Source: Agmasoma carcini (nom. nud.) (taxonomy: Eukaryota; Microsporidia; Thelohaniidae). Taken from it: a stretch of 64,000 nt of DNA. Of this stretch, positions 1 through 10,670 are shown piece after piece. Where the stretch lies: contig JAOXFI010000005.1 of NCBI GenBank assembly GCA_029232285.1, forward strand, positions 124,001 to 188,000, written 5' to 3'. The stretch's first letter is position 1, and every line of letters starts with the position of its first letter. The position numbers and the translations under genes were made by a program. The notes below the pieces were generated by a model that ran no database searches, was not told the origin of the DNA, and was given only the letters and a program-made list of their open reading frames with translations.

Positions 1-1
1 A

Positions 2-1735
2 ATACACAAATCTAGTGAATCACAAACTGAATCATTTAAGATTATAAATAGATTTCATGGTAATTATTTGAAGATTAAGCTATGCTCTGATGGTGTTGAC
101 ATAGCCGAAGGATCGTGTACATCACCAATAGTTTCTGTTGTATATACAAACTCGATATTAACCTTTGATTTTGATGAAGGTCTTGATATTATAGTTGATG
201 TGTATAGTTTACATTCTTTTGATAAGCTTGATTTTGTATCTACAGGTTCATCAAGGCTTCTGACTGATTATATTAATAGATTATTTCTTTATATTCTAAA
301 TTATAATTTTGACAATGAAAAGTATAAAAGTGATGAAATAGTTAGTGTTAATCTAGATTTGATATATAAAGAGAATAGCTTTGAACTTACATCTGAATTA
401 GATGTGCCATCAGATGTTTTGAAAGATTCATTTTTAAGATTAAGTAATTTTAATTCTTTTTCTATATATTTGAAGGAAAATAATAATTTTGTTATTTTTG
501 AAGTAAGGAATAACAAAATATACTTTAGAATAAGTGAAATATTTAATATGGATGAAAATATTGATATAACTCTGGGTATTAACGAGAAAATTCAAGAATT
601 CTCAATATCTAACTTAAGTAAATACAAAAATTTGCTTAAAAAGCCTAAAACAAGTGATTCTATATTAGAAATGGAGTTTAGTGATTTCATATCAACAAAA
701 TTCAATGATCTTATGTCTTTATCATCATCTATAGGAGTAAAATATGATCTTAATAGGTTATATTTACTATTTGATAATGTTTTGTTCTCTTTAATACCTA
801 AAGGTATACATCTCAACTTAAATATTAAAGAATTGTTCAATATTTATGATGAAAGCAATAGGCCTATTATTAATAATACATCAGTTAGGTTAAATCAAAG
901 TATATACTTTAAAACACCAGAGATCACTAATTATAACTCAAAGTATTCTAATAATATATTCAAACTTCAAAACTTTAGCCCTTACAATTTTTCAGGTCTA
1001 AATCTTACGAGAAGTAATCCTTCGATGTTAAATTCGCATCATAACATGCCACAATACTTCAATACTAATATCAACACAATTCAATCATACAATAATGATA
1101 AAATATACATTAAATGTTCATTTACTATTAATAAAAGTGGTATTATTAATTTTTTAGAAAATAAAAAATTTACTAGCCCTTTAAAAAAATATTATAAAAG
1201 AGAAAACAATACAAATTTTCTTTCCTTGGTTATGATCTGCAGAGATTCTGAAAATATTGAAATTATACCTAAAATACCAATAAAAATCAAATTTAGAGAT
1301 AATTTGAATATAAAGCTTATGAATGATGACGCATGCTTTACACTTGACACTTTTAAGGTATCATTTACTGATTTTATCAATGAATATGGTTTCTTTAACA
1401 GAATTCCAATATCAATAAAAAAAATAAATGAAAACAACAATAGACAACTGGTAATTTCTCATAATTCCAATTCCTTGTCTTTGCCAATAGAAAATGAACA
1501 TTTAAATCGTATTTCTTACCTCTATCATAAAATATCAGGTTTTTTTGCAAATTCTTACGTTAAAAAAATGTTTGAATACGTCTCAAAAATACCATACGTG
1601 GCTCCAATGACCAAGAAAGGTCTAGAAAGTGCAACACAGTATATTTTTAAGGATAAAATAGGAATTTATTTATATGTTGAGAATTTAAGTGATAAGGAGA
1701 TAGAACAGCGGTTGAAAATAGATTTGAATAAGTAG
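2..1735 (+). CDS. Hypothetical protein, 5' end outside window
   Basis: The reading frame is open from the first bases of the window to the TAG at 1733-1735, so the true start lies to the left. The first in-frame initiator-like codon (TTG at 68) has no AAAATTTT block before it and is not credible as a start. The visible 578 codons are rich in Asn, Ser, Ile and Lys, with an Asn-rich stretch in the middle. The C-terminal 90 residues look amphipathic (IPYVAPMTKKGLESATQY). I see no signal peptide, zinc motif or catalytic motif, and I do not recognise the family. The long continuous frame and normal amino acid composition argue for a real gene. Confidence 0.75.
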   Translation: MHKSSESQTESFKIINRFHGNYLKIKLCSDGVDIAEGSCTSPIVSVVYTNSILTFDFDEGLDIIVDVYSLHSFDKLDFVSTGSSRLLTDYINRLFLYILNYNFDNEKYKSDEIVSVNLDLIYKENSFELTSELDVPSDVLKDSFLRLSNFNSFSIYLKENNNFVIFEVRNNKIYFRISEIFNMDENIDITLGINEKIQEFSISNLSKYKNLLKKPKTSDSILEMEFSDFISTKFNDLMSLSSSIGVKYDLNRLYLLFDNVLFSLIPKGIHLNLNIKELFNIYDESNRPIINNTSVRLNQSIYFKTPEITNYNSKYSNNIFKLQNFSPYNFSGLNLTRSNPSMLNSHHNMPQYFNTNINTIQSYNNDKIYIKCSFTINKSGIINFLENKKFTSPLKKYYKRENNTNFLSLVMICRDSENIEIIPKIPIKIKFRDNLNIKLMNDDACFTLDTFKVSFTDFINEYGFFNRIPISIKKINENNNRQLVISHNSNSLSLPIENEHLNRISYLYHKISGFFANSYVKKMFEYVSKIPYVAPMTKKGLESATQYIFKDKIGIYLYVENLSDKEIEQRLKIDLNK

Positions 1736-2582
1736 AACTGAAGAATATGACAGGCTTGTACATATAAAATTATATAATGTTGAATATATGACAATACCTT
1801 AAATCATGCATTATATTGTATATAAATAAATGTAAATTGTATAATTTTTATAAATTTATTAAGGAAAAGTGAACAATATATAAATTGTTGATCATATATT
1901 CGTTTGTGATATTATCAGCAAGGTAATGTGAATAAATAACATTATTTAGCGGTTGATGTAGCAAATAGTTCGTTTATATTGTGCTCACGAATATATTTTA
2001 TATTTTTTAATCACTAAAAGATCATCAATGAAACATAAATAAGTAAATAAAACAATACCAAAATTAAACATCAATTATATTTATGATTAAATGTGTACAT
2101 TATAATTTTATAAATATTTAAAACAATTTTAAAACCTTTTACATCAGTCAATGTATAGAATAATAATCAATAAAACAAATCAAATTAATAGACTAACTAA
2201 CTTGACTAACTAACTTGACTAACTAACTTGACTAACTAACTTGACTAACTAACCTTGACTAACTAACCTTGACTAACTAATCTAGATTAACAAATTAACA
2301 AATCCAAATTTAACTGGTCAATATATATCGATTGATTAACCAAAAATATCTAACTAATATATAAACATTGATCTACAACAACCAATTATTCATTACATAT
2401 GACTTAAAGGAGTTTGTTTATCATCCTAACCATCTTTTCTACTCTAAACAAGTCCATCGCTTCCATCTCCTAAATATTCAACAATTGATCTAAAACACGT
2501 CCTTTTACTACAAACATTTGAGATCAAAAATATTTTTCGAGAAAATATTATAAATAAAAAATTTTATTGTTGTCTAGCCCAT
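1736..2582. other. Intergenic region with a minisatellite
   Basis: No gene seen. It is very AT-rich and contains the 13/14-bp tandem repeat listed separately at 2191-2284. The last 40 bases hold the start signal of the AN1 gene: an AAAAATTTT block and GCCC just before the ATG. Confidence 0.6.
2191..2284. repeat. Minisatellite, 13- then 14-bp unit
   Basis: Four perfect copies of GACTAACTAACTT (13 bp, 2191-2242) are followed by two copies of the 14-bp form GACTAACTAACCTT (2243-2270) and one degenerate copy to 2284. The array ends about 300 bp before the AN1 zinc-finger gene. Confidence 0.95.
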
Positions 2583-2933
2583 ATGCCAAGCACGCAAGAG
2601 AGCATGGATGAAGACAAAGCGGGTGCAGAGAATAGAGATATAATCAAAACTAAATCCATGCCTTATATAAGAAGAAGACTACTGCCAACCGAAGTTCAAA
2701 AAGTTAAACACAGAAAGATTGCAGAGAGAAGAGAAGTGAATGCTAAGTCTTGCGGGATATGCTCTAAGAAGCTGAAAGGCCTGCCCACACAGATGTGTAA
2801 GTGCGAGAAATCATTTTGTAGCAAGCATCTGTTTTACGATCAGCACGACTGTACTTATGATTATCGGAAACAAGCGAAGATTCAACTCGAGGAGAATAAT
2901 CCACGAATACTACCGAGGAAGATTGGGGATTGA
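2583..2933 (+). CDS. AN1-type zinc-finger protein (ZFAND-like)
   Basis: The 116-residue protein ends in a complete AN1 zinc finger. The ligands are spaced exactly as in the family: C57-x2-C60-x11-C72-x-C74-x4-C79-x2-H82-x5-H88-x-C90, followed by the usual basic DYRKQ segment. AN1 proteins such as ZFAND5/6 and Cuz1 act in ubiquitin and proteasome-linked stress responses. The A20 finger often found at the N-terminus of ZFAND5/6 is absent; the first 50 residues are acidic, then basic. The start follows an AAAAATTTT block and GCCC at the ATG. Its codons are more GC-rich than those of its neighbours, which may mean higher expression. Confidence 0.88.
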   Translation: MPSTQESMDEDKAGAENRDIIKTKSMPYIRRRLLPTEVQKVKHRKIAERREVNAKSCGICSKKLKGLPTQMCKCEKSFCSKHLFYDQHDCTYDYRKQAKIQLEENNPRILPRKIGD

Positions 2934-3779
2934 ACATATAGAGAATCTCCTTTGTAATAATAAAGGATATGTATCCATTTTTATCTTTAATTTAATATTT
3001 TCATAATTTTTTATAAAGTTTATAAAATGTCAAAATTAATGATAAAAATTTATTTAAAAAGTATCAATAAAATTTTGTTTTTTTTGTTTGTTGTAATTTT
3101 AAAAAATAGTTTATTTTTGATTCAAAACAACAATTTTTGTTGCGAAAACATAAAAATTTGTTGTTTATTATCAATAAAGTGGGCCTATGTTGATGTATGT
3201 TTTGGTTTTGATCAACTTTATCATAATTTATGATATTTTAAATATTTTTAGTTTCAAAAATAAACAACATTATAATATATGAAGATTAACTAATTTGATA
3301 AAATATTATTAATTTTTAAGAGTTTTTATATCATAAAGAAGAGAAAAATAAATATTTTAAGCTTTTATAGATTAAATGGCTTATAAAAAGTGACTAATGT
3401 TAATAATTTAAGCTTATGTAAAACAATTTAATCATAATATGTCAAATTATGTGTTTTAGCTTTAAAACTAAAAAAACAATACATTTACACTTGAAACTTT
3501 TTTTATTTTCATAAAGTATTTGAATATTGAAAATAGGCTTAATAAAAACAAACAAAATTTATTATTAAATATTTATTTTTTGTTGTTAAAGATGGACGTG
3601 ATTTAAGTTATATTTGATGTATTGCCATAAAGTGATTATAAATAAATATTTATAGGTTAAGCTTAGCATATATCAACCAGCATTCAAAAATCATATTGCG
3701 TCAAATAAATATCAATTATATTTCTAATAATTTCATATTTTGTTTTTTTTTATATTTTTGATTCTATTAAAAAATTTAC
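2934..3779. other. Intergenic region, nothing recognised
   Basis: AT-rich spacer. A 68-codon frame at 3027-3233 is low-complexity and lacks a start signal, so I do not call it. The SSL1 start signal (AAAAAATTTAC then ATG) lies at the right end. Confidence 0.5.
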
Positions 3780-4784
3780 ATGGATGACAAATTTTCTTGG
3801 ACGCAAGAATACAGAAGGACATGGGAGGAAAAATCCTCACAGGAAAGAAATCCTTTATTTATAAGCAGAAGACAGCAAAGTTCATACAAAAAGAGCATAA
3901 TTAGACACTTAAATGTGTGTATAGACTCCTCTGCCTCAATAGATAAAGCAGATTTCTTACCAAATGTTAGATTTCAGTATAGCCGAATCCTTCCCTTATT
4001 CGTCAAGCAATTCATGGCTACCAATCCACTTTCAATATTATCATTTATGACTTGTAAAGACGTGTTTGAAAAATATTCGAGCACGTTTGATCCAAAAATA
4101 CTGCTAAATACAGTTGGAGAGGGCGATTTTTCTTTTTTAAACGCGCTTAGAGCTTCTTTAGATACCCTCAAGGCAAGTAACTACAGCAGAGAATGTTTAA
4201 TAATCACATCTTCAGTAAGCACGAAGGATAACGAGTCTTACGAAAAAATATTAAAGGACTTAAAGACACATGACATTAAGGTCAATGTCTTAAGTATTTG
4301 TGGTGAAGTTACAATATTTAAGAGGGTTTGTGAGGCCACCTTTGGTAGGTTTTGTGTTCCTACCAGTTTAGGACACCTTGAATTGTTATTTGATGATTTT
4401 TCTGCACCTTTAGAATCACTTGAAAAAACGACATCACTGATTGACATGGGGTTTCCTAAATTAGTAAAAGAATCGTCCTATTGTGCATGCCATCTCAAAT
4501 ATACTGATAGCATATATGTATGCCCTGTTTGTAGTACTAATGTGTGTTCACTACCTATTCAATGTCCTACTTGTTCTATTCAGTTAGTATCACCGCTTAG
4601 CATTTGTAAATCATTTTATCATTTATATCCGCTCAAGGAATTTGAAAGGGTTGAAAATTCTTCTGAATGTAGAAATTGCAAAGGTTCGGGTGATTTTAAG
4701 TGTACCTCGTGTAGTTCAGTGGTGTGTGATAGATGTGACAAGTTCTTACATGATGAACTTGGATTTTGTGTGTATTGTGAATGA
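3780..4784 (+). CDS. SSL1: TFIIH core subunit Ssl1/p44
   Basis: The 334-residue protein has the Ssl1/p44 architecture. An N-terminal basic segment is followed by a von Willebrand A-type domain (about residues 45-215, beginning LNVCIDSSASI) and then Cys-rich zinc-binding regions: CACHLKYTDSIYVCPVCSTN, CPTC near the middle, and a C-terminal set CRNC, CTSC, CDRC, CVYC. Ssl1 is a structural subunit of TFIIH, which opens promoters for RNA polymerase II and acts in nucleotide excision repair; it stimulates the XPD helicase. The protein is shorter than yeast Ssl1. The start lies directly after AAAAAATTTAC. Confidence 0.92.
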   Translation: MDDKFSWTQEYRRTWEEKSSQERNPLFISRRQQSSYKKSIIRHLNVCIDSSASIDKADFLPNVRFQYSRILPLFVKQFMATNPLSILSFMTCKDVFEKYSSTFDPKILLNTVGEGDFSFLNALRASLDTLKASNYSRECLIITSSVSTKDNESYEKILKDLKTHDIKVNVLSICGEVTIFKRVCEATFGRFCVPTSLGHLELLFDDFSAPLESLEKTTSLIDMGFPKLVKESSYCACHLKYTDSIYVCPVCSTNVCSLPIQCPTCSIQLVSPLSICKSFYHLYPLKEFERVENSSECRNCKGSGDFKCTSCSSVVCDRCDKFLHDELGFCVYCE

Positions 4785-5131
4785 ACTTTCATATTATTAT
4801 AGCAATATCAAATATTTTACTATTAACCGTATGTTTTGTGATATATTACAAGTTATTGATCACGTATGTTATAAGCCTTCTGATATACAGCTTAATATGA
4901 TTTGAAGAAGGTTAATCTATTACAAAAAACATTGTATAACATCTGCCACAAATCAAATATATATTTGCTATTCTAATATTATGATTTTTTTAATTAAAAC
5001 GATTGATTTATTTGTTATTGTAACTCAAAAACAACAAATTTTATAAAAAAACTTTTAGCTCAAATCAACAAATTATGTTAGCTTTTTTTTATTATCATTA
5101 GAAAAATTCTTCACGTAAACAATAAATATAA
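4785..5131. other. Intergenic region, nothing recognised
   Basis: AT-rich spacer between SSL1 and the DHHC gene. A frame running 4642-4905 is a shadow of the SSL1 3' end. Confidence 0.5.
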
Positions 5132-6043
5132 ATGAGAGTGAACGAGTTTTTTTCAAGTCTTAAAGAGATTATGGTTATATCTGGCTATCCTACCATAGAA
5201 TTATACACTTACTTTGTTTTTTTGGGTGTCTTTTGCTTAGAGTCCCATCCTTTTGAAAACACATCTATTTTTATATTATTTTTAATATTCCATCTCATAA
5301 TTATATACAAAATAATATTTTATATGCAGATATTCGTTACTGATGGACGAAGTACCCTTGAAATATTCCCTCATACTGTAACTGATATAAAAGATATGGA
5401 ATTTGAGAATGCTAACCCTTTTATGGTTGAATCAGTTAATGAAACCAATTCAGAAGGCAGGATAGGCATATGTGAGATATGTAAGACTTATAAACCACCC
5501 AGGACTCATCATTGCTCTACATGTAACAGATGTTACCTAAAATATGACCATCATTGTTATATTTTAGGTGTATGCATTGGTTTTCATAATTATAAGTTTT
5601 TTATACAATTCTTAATTGTTAATTTTCTATCAAATGTTTTTTTCATAACTGTTATCTTTATTGATCTAATGGTGGCAAGCAGTAGTAATAAGTTCATCAC
5701 TTATAACTATATAATATCGCTAGTATTATCTATATTAGTATTTATAATTAATTTATATCTACTTATATATCATTTATACTTGATTAAGAACAATGAAACC
5801 ACTTTAGAGAATTCTGCCCTTAATCATTATATAAGAGGAGATCATAGTTATGTACATGTGTTCCGTGAAGGTCCTATACTAGAATATTCTGATTCTATTG
5901 ATAGAAAAGTGTTAAATCCTTATAATTTAGGTTTTTATAATAATTGGATTGAAGTTTTTGGACCACATAAATTAGATTGGTTTCGTCCTACATGGTCATC
6001 AATAGGAGATGGTGTTGCATTTAAGTCAAATATTGAAGAATAA
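5132..6043 (+). CDS. DHHC-type protein S-acyltransferase
   Basis: This is a 303-residue membrane enzyme that would transfer palmitate to protein cysteines. The Cys-rich domain (about residues 113-157) has CEIC, RTHHC, CNRC and the catalytic DHHC at residues 139-142 (YDHHCYILGVCIGFHNYKFF). Two hydrophobic segments precede it and two follow, the usual four-helix layout. A TTxE-like motif (NNETTLENSAL) and a C-terminal PaCCT-like segment (NNWIEVFG, then DWFRP) support the assignment. No ankyrin repeats are present, so it is not Akr1-like; a Pfa3/Pfa4-type Golgi or vacuolar enzyme is more likely. The residue after DHHC is Tyr rather than the common Pro. Its start lacks a strong AAAATTTT block. 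Confidence 0.92.
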   Translation: MRVNEFFSSLKEIMVISGYPTIELYTYFVFLGVFCLESHPFENTSIFILFLIFHLIIIYKIIFYMQIFVTDGRSTLEIFPHTVTDIKDMEFENANPFMVESVNETNSEGRIGICEICKTYKPPRTHHCSTCNRCYLKYDHHCYILGVCIGFHNYKFFIQFLIVNFLSNVFFITVIFIDLMVASSSNKFITYNYIISLVLSILVFIINLYLLIYHLYLIKNNETTLENSALNHYIRGDHSYVHVFREGPILEYSDSIDRKVLNPYNLGFYNNWIEVFGPHKLDWFRPTWSSIGDGVAFKSNIEE

Positions 6044-6101
6044 AAATTATAAATCTTTTTTTATATTTATGCAAAAAGTTTAAAATAAAAAATATATTTT
6101 T

Positions 6102-6548
6102 ATGCACGAGATAATTTTACAATATAAAAGAGGCCAAGTGAAAGCATATTTAGAAAATGATGTACTAGAGGACATAGGTGTTGATTATTCGTTTGAATAT
6201 TATGGATTAACCAAATATTTACCTATAAAATTTATATTTAAAAATAATTTATGTAAACCAAACAAATTTTTAGAATATAAACGAAATATTTTATATATAA
6301 TTGAAGTACAAGGAGAAATATCTAAAAAAGATTTATATAAAACATTTCCAACTGTCTTTGATGTAAAAGTTATAAAAGAAAAGAATTTGATTAAAAAATT
6401 TATTAATGATGTAAAAATTATAGAAAATTGTATATTTGAGGTATTTGGAAGGGAGGAAGGTTTAAGTTTGTTAAATAAACATTGTGAGGTCTATAACAAG
6501 ATCAAATCACTCAATAAATCTACCAGCGACACGTCCATAAACCCTTGA
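6102..6548 (+). CDS. Hypothetical protein, 148 aa
   Basis: A Lys/Ile-rich protein with no family that I recognise, no membrane segment and no zinc motif. The middle (residues 64-100) alternates hydrophobic and charged residues and could be a small alpha/beta fold. The start follows AAAATATATTTTT. Its last 42 bp overlap, in the opposite orientation, the last 42 bp of the helicase gene at 6507-8288. Both frames seem real, so this is a true tail-to-tail overlap or one gene stops slightly earlier than annotated. Confidence 0.65.
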   Translation: MHEIILQYKRGQVKAYLENDVLEDIGVDYSFEYYGLTKYLPIKFIFKNNLCKPNKFLEYKRNILYIIEVQGEISKKDLYKTFPTVFDVKVIKEKNLIKKFINDVKIIENCIFEVFGREEGLSLLNKHCEVYNKIKSLNKSTSDTSINP

Positions 6549-8288
6549 AGTGCTAAAAAGGTCAACAATCACAATCTTTGAATATTTTTTCTTGTATAAC
6601 CCACTACTTGGATGTAAAAATATTTTTTGATCATTTCTTATCATCGAATATGAGCCATCATGGTTTCTTACACAAAGGTTGTGCCTAAATGACTCACTAA
6701 ACACCTTTACCAACATTTCTTTATTGCCTTTATTTTGTTTTTTCAAAGTTTTAAATATTTTATGTGCCATTTTCAATCCTTTTACTGGTAAGCCATTCTG
6801 AATACAAAATTTTTGTTTATCGCTCGTTTCTATGTATGATTCCATCAGCTCACATAAAAATAAAACATCATCTGATTTATCTTTAGGTGAGTTAAACATA
6901 AAATTATAATTTTCAAGTGAAATTAAGCTTACAGCCAATGAACCATAATATTCAACCCCTGCGTTTATACAATTTTCATAGAAAATAGACAGAGAAGTAC
7001 CAAAAGGATGGCCTATGATTCTTTTACCATACTTAGAAATCTTAAAATGAATATATTTTGGAACTATTACAATATTTTCTGATTCTGAGCCACCCTCCTT
7101 AAGACTGTTTTCCAAATCGTCCAATTTTTCTATTTTCCTTTTGTTATATAAAAAATCAACACAACCTTTTCTTAGTAAAAATTCAAGAGCACTGGTTATG
7201 TTATTTAGACTTGGGGTATCAAGCCAGTTAAGAGTAAAAATATTTCTATTCATTGACAATAAAATTAGTACAGTATCAGACAGGTCAGACCTTAATATTT
7301 CGGGTATAGGCTCAGGTAATTGAAAATTCTCGGTATAAAGTCTATAACACATACCAGGGCCTTGTCTGTTACACCTACCAGCCCTTTGATCAGCACTTTC
7401 ATTCGTGATTGGTGATAATCCTAAATAACTAATACCATTGTATATTTTTGACTTATAAAGACCAGTATCTACAACATATTTTATATTTGGAATGGTTAAA
7501 GATGTTTCACATATGTTTGTTGATAAAATTATTCTTCTGCTTTGACTTTTTTCAAAAATAATTTGTTGATCAGCATCAGACATGGTTGAGTGTATTCTTA
7601 GAATTGTTAGCCCAGGAAGCTTCTTGACCAACTTAAAAAGATCGTTTATGTCTTCCTCACCAGATAGAAACACTAATATGTCTCTTCTTTCATCATTAAA
7701 TAAGCTTTGATCATTCTTAATAATATTTTTAATAGTCACATATGATTCATATATATAATCTGATGTAGGTTCGTCTAAATATTTAATATCTAAAGAATAA
7801 TTCTTGCCTGGTATGTCAATGACAGCAGCATCAAAGTATTTCTTGAGGTGGTCTGTGTTTATAGTTGCACTCATAAGTATTAATTTCTTCTTAAATGTTC
7901 TTAGAAGTGTAACAATTAGATCACTTCTTATGCTTCTTTCGTGTACTTCATCAACAATTATAATATCAAAGTCATCGAAGTGCTGTGTAAGAAAATAGCC
8001 ATCAGTAAATACAAAACTTTTGGTATTTTCATCACAAAACTTACTAAATCTCATTTTATAACCGATATCATCGATTTTAGTTTTTAAAGTGTTAAATAAT
8101 GAAGTTACAGCTATTCTCCTTGGTTCAATTATTGCAATTTTCTTGTCCTTGAAGATGATAGGAACGTATGTAGACTTTCCACATCCAGTTGGACCTTTTA
8201 TTATTGTGACTCTGTTGTTTTCAACTACATTCTTAATCTCTGATTCATAAGATTCAATCTGTAGCTTATAGTTGTAACATGAAGACAT
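6507..8288 (-). CDS. DEAH/RHA-family RNA helicase (DEVH variant)
   Basis: The 593-residue protein has the superfamily 2 helicase motifs in order: Walker A GPTGCGKST at residues 32-40, EPRRIA at 55-60, the Walker B variant DEVH at 113-116, SAT at 140-142, and motif VI QRAGRCNRQGPGMCYRLY. HA2 and OB-like regions follow (LCVRNHDGSYSMIRNDQKIFLHPSS in part). Family members remodel RNA-protein complexes in splicing, ribosome biogenesis or RNA turnover. The protein lacks the long N-terminal extensions of Prp2, Prp16 and Prp22; a Prp43- or Dhr2-like role is possible but not proven. Two AAATTTT blocks lie upstream of the start. The 3' end overlaps the gene at 6102-6548. Confidence 0.9.
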   Translation of the reverse strand: MSSCYNYKLQIESYESEIKNVVENNRVTIIKGPTGCGKSTYVPIIFKDKKIAIIEPRRIAVTSLFNTLKTKIDDIGYKMRFSKFCDENTKSFVFTDGYFLTQHFDDFDIIIVDEVHERSIRSDLIVTLLRTFKKKLILMSATINTDHLKKYFDAAVIDIPGKNYSLDIKYLDEPTSDYIYESYVTIKNIIKNDQSLFNDERRDILVFLSGEEDINDLFKLVKKLPGLTILRIHSTMSDADQQIIFEKSQSRRIILSTNICETSLTIPNIKYVVDTGLYKSKIYNGISYLGLSPITNESADQRAGRCNRQGPGMCYRLYTENFQLPEPIPEILRSDLSDTVLILLSMNRNIFTLNWLDTPSLNNITSALEFLLRKGCVDFLYNKRKIEKLDDLENSLKEGGSESENIVIVPKYIHFKISKYGKRIIGHPFGTSLSIFYENCINAGVEYYGSLAVSLISLENYNFMFNSPKDKSDDVLFLCELMESYIETSDKQKFCIQNGLPVKGLKMAHKIFKTLKKQNKGNKEMLVKVFSESFRHNLCVRNHDGSYSMIRNDQKIFLHPSSGLYKKKYSKIVIVDLFSTSRVYGRVAGRFIE

Positions 8289-9440
8289 AAATTTTTAGAT
8301 TAAAAAATTTTTAAGATAAAATAAAATAATATTTTAGTTGGTTTAATTTTATAATAATTAAGTATATTTGAATATTGATTATAATATTTAATAGTGACAG
8401 CTTTACATGTATTTTTCAATAATATTTGTAAGATTTCATCATTTGGTATTTTTATGTAAAATCAATGTTATCACTTTAGAATTGTAGTTTTTACTATAGA
8501 AAACACATGAATTTTATCAGAAAATCAATATGACAATAATAATTATTAAAATTGAGTAATATAGATTAGAAAACTTTCATATTTTCACTTTTACTGCGAA
8601 ATTGGAATACATCAACAAATAACGAGTGATATCCTTCAAAAACCTATCATGATTTGATAAAGGCAGTATAAACAGAACTTTACACCATCTTAAACAATGA
8701 CGGTAGAATTTTAAAGACAACTACCATAAGATACAGTTAAAGATGTTTTTTTTTGCTTTTCGTACACCAAATACCTTATATCTTTATGATCCTAAAGTGG
8801 TCTTCTCTGTTAATATAGAAAATGTGTCTATCTATCGGGATGAATTTAATTTTTTAGATTAGTTAGTTATTTTTGTCTCTATGGGCCTGTTTTAGCCACT
8901 AGCAAGCCCCAACTCGTTATAGTTCGACTGGCCGTTATTTTAAACGTTAGCATTCTGCATCAGGTGGTAATCTCGACTCATTGCAGAGTTGACTATTATA
9001 ATTTACTAACCTTATCTCAAGAATACATTAAACTTTCACTATCAAACTTTGAAACAATTCTATTTAAATCTGTAATTTTACTTCTTCATATCAACCCAAT
9101 TTACCATTGATTAATCTTAAAATGATAGACAATGAATAATAAAATGTTTTTACATAACATCTTACAGCTGAAATTGTTTTGATATTAACTTAAACAAGTC
9201 TTTTATGTAAAATATTGCTTTATTTGTATCAATTCAACTATTATAATTCTATCTTTTATTGGTTATTGTATAATATACGTTCAATAAATATAATTTAACT
9301 TTAAAATCATTTCAATATTTTTATAAATTTGTATATAATTAAAAAAACAAAGTGTATTTGTTGTATATAATATAACAAGACTATAAAAAATTGTATTTTT
9401 AATTAAAAGACTTGGAATATCATGTTGTGTCGTTCCAACC
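8289..9440. other. Intergenic desert
   Basis: No intact gene seen. The stretch contains copy A of the unclassified dispersed repeat (about 8620-9000) and ends at the left terminal repeat of a Tc1/mariner element. Confidence 0.5.
8620..9000 (+). repeat. Unclassified dispersed repeat, copy A
   Basis: Copy A matches copies near 17.9-18.3 kb and, in reverse, 43.6-44.0 kb. Shared landmarks are CATAAGATACAG (8727-8738), a block around CGTACACC, and TAGCAAGCCCCAACTCGTTA near 8899. Part of it reads as a decayed frame (LKTTTIRYS) aligning with IRYG and IKYG in the other copies. The boundaries are approximate. Confidence 0.5.
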
Positions 9441-9442
9441 TA

Positions 9443-10569
9443 CAGGATGGACAGGAAAGGTTATTATGACTCTACCAGTGCAGATCAAAGCTAAATATTT
9501 TTAAATAAACAAAATAGAATTATAAAACGAAATTAATTATTTTTTGTATTTTATAACGATGTATATAATTTTTTTATAAAAATACTCTTAGATGAGCAAA
9601 CATATTCAGTTTTTATTAAAGGTTAAGTTGTGGCATTAAAAAAGGATTTCAAATTTAAAGAAATCGCTGAAAAGGTAAACCTATATATCAGTACATGATA
9701 CAAGCTAAAATTAAAAAGGGTTGCGAAAAGCGTGCTTTAATTAATGAACAAATTTATCAAAAAGGTTTCACTAATTACATCAAATGTTTTCTCAAATAAA
9801 ACGTAAACGCTAGCACGCTTTACATTTAACATTGGTTAAATTTTGATGTTTTGAGGGGTTGGTTTAATATATACAACCCTGTTTTCGGGAATTTTTGGAA
9901 ATATTTAAATTGACACAAAAGTGGATTTATTACATTAATAACATGTGGGATAGAATTTTATGGTCGATGAATCATTATTTATCAATAAATAAATGTAGTA
10001 TTGTTGGAGAGGTGAAATCACGGCTTATGATCACAAAATTATTGTACCAATAATTAAACACGGAAGTGATGAAAATATGGTGGAGTTTTTCATTTACAGA
10101 AATTGGTTATTTACTTTTAATAAAAGGTAAGATAAATATAAATATGTTGAAATTTTGATTTAAAATTTAGGAAACTTTTAATAAATTTAACATTCAAAAT
10201 AATATTTTTTCCAACAAGATAATGATCCAAAATATATTTAATATTTTATTGGTGAAAGGGGAATTGAAAAACTAGAATGTTCGATCAAATATTTAGATTT
10301 TATCCAATTGGGCATCTTTGGGCCTATTTCGGATTTAAAAAATAATGTTTGAAGCTAACAATAATATGTTTTTAATAAATTTAAGCGAAAAGTGGTCATA
10401 TTGATTATTAAAACATAATATTATGTGTTTGATGTGTTTGTATTTGAAATTAATATACTTCGTCATAAATATAAAAAGGAATTAAATATGTTATATTATA
10501 TTACTGTGTTTTGTGAGTATTTGATTCTGATCAGCACCGGTAGAGTCATAATGGGTTTTCCTAACCCTG
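9443..10569 (+). mobile_element. Decayed Tc1/mariner-type transposon, family 1
   Basis: Terminal inverted repeats begin CAGGATGG at 9443 and, read inward from the right, CAGGGTTAGG at 10569. Both contain ATTATGACTCTACC about 20 bp further in. TA dinucleotides flank both ends (9441-9442 and 10570-10571), as expected of TA target duplication. The inside holds a broken transposase on the + strand: QQDNDPKY near 10215, and a decayed match to the SPDLNPIEHLW region near 10295-10340. It contains many stops and frameshifts and is dead. Its length, 1127 bp, equals that of the element at 57647-58773, which has related ends. Confidence 0.82.
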
Positions 10570-10670
10570 TATAAGATTCTCTTTAATCATTGGTGATTAC
10601 ACTTATTATAAAGGGGTCACAATAATTATCCGAAAGCTATAAAATATAATTAAAAATCAACAAAATTGTA

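Noticed and set aside
3027..3233. 68-codon open frame between the AN1 gene and SSL1
   Set aside because: Hydrophobic low-complexity composition, no AAAATTTT or CCC signal, not recognisable; expected by chance in AT-rich DNA.
4642..4905. 87-codon frame overlapping the SSL1 end
   Set aside because: It is a second frame across the Cys-rich SSL1 tail and runs into spacer; SSL1 zinc ligands show which frame is real.
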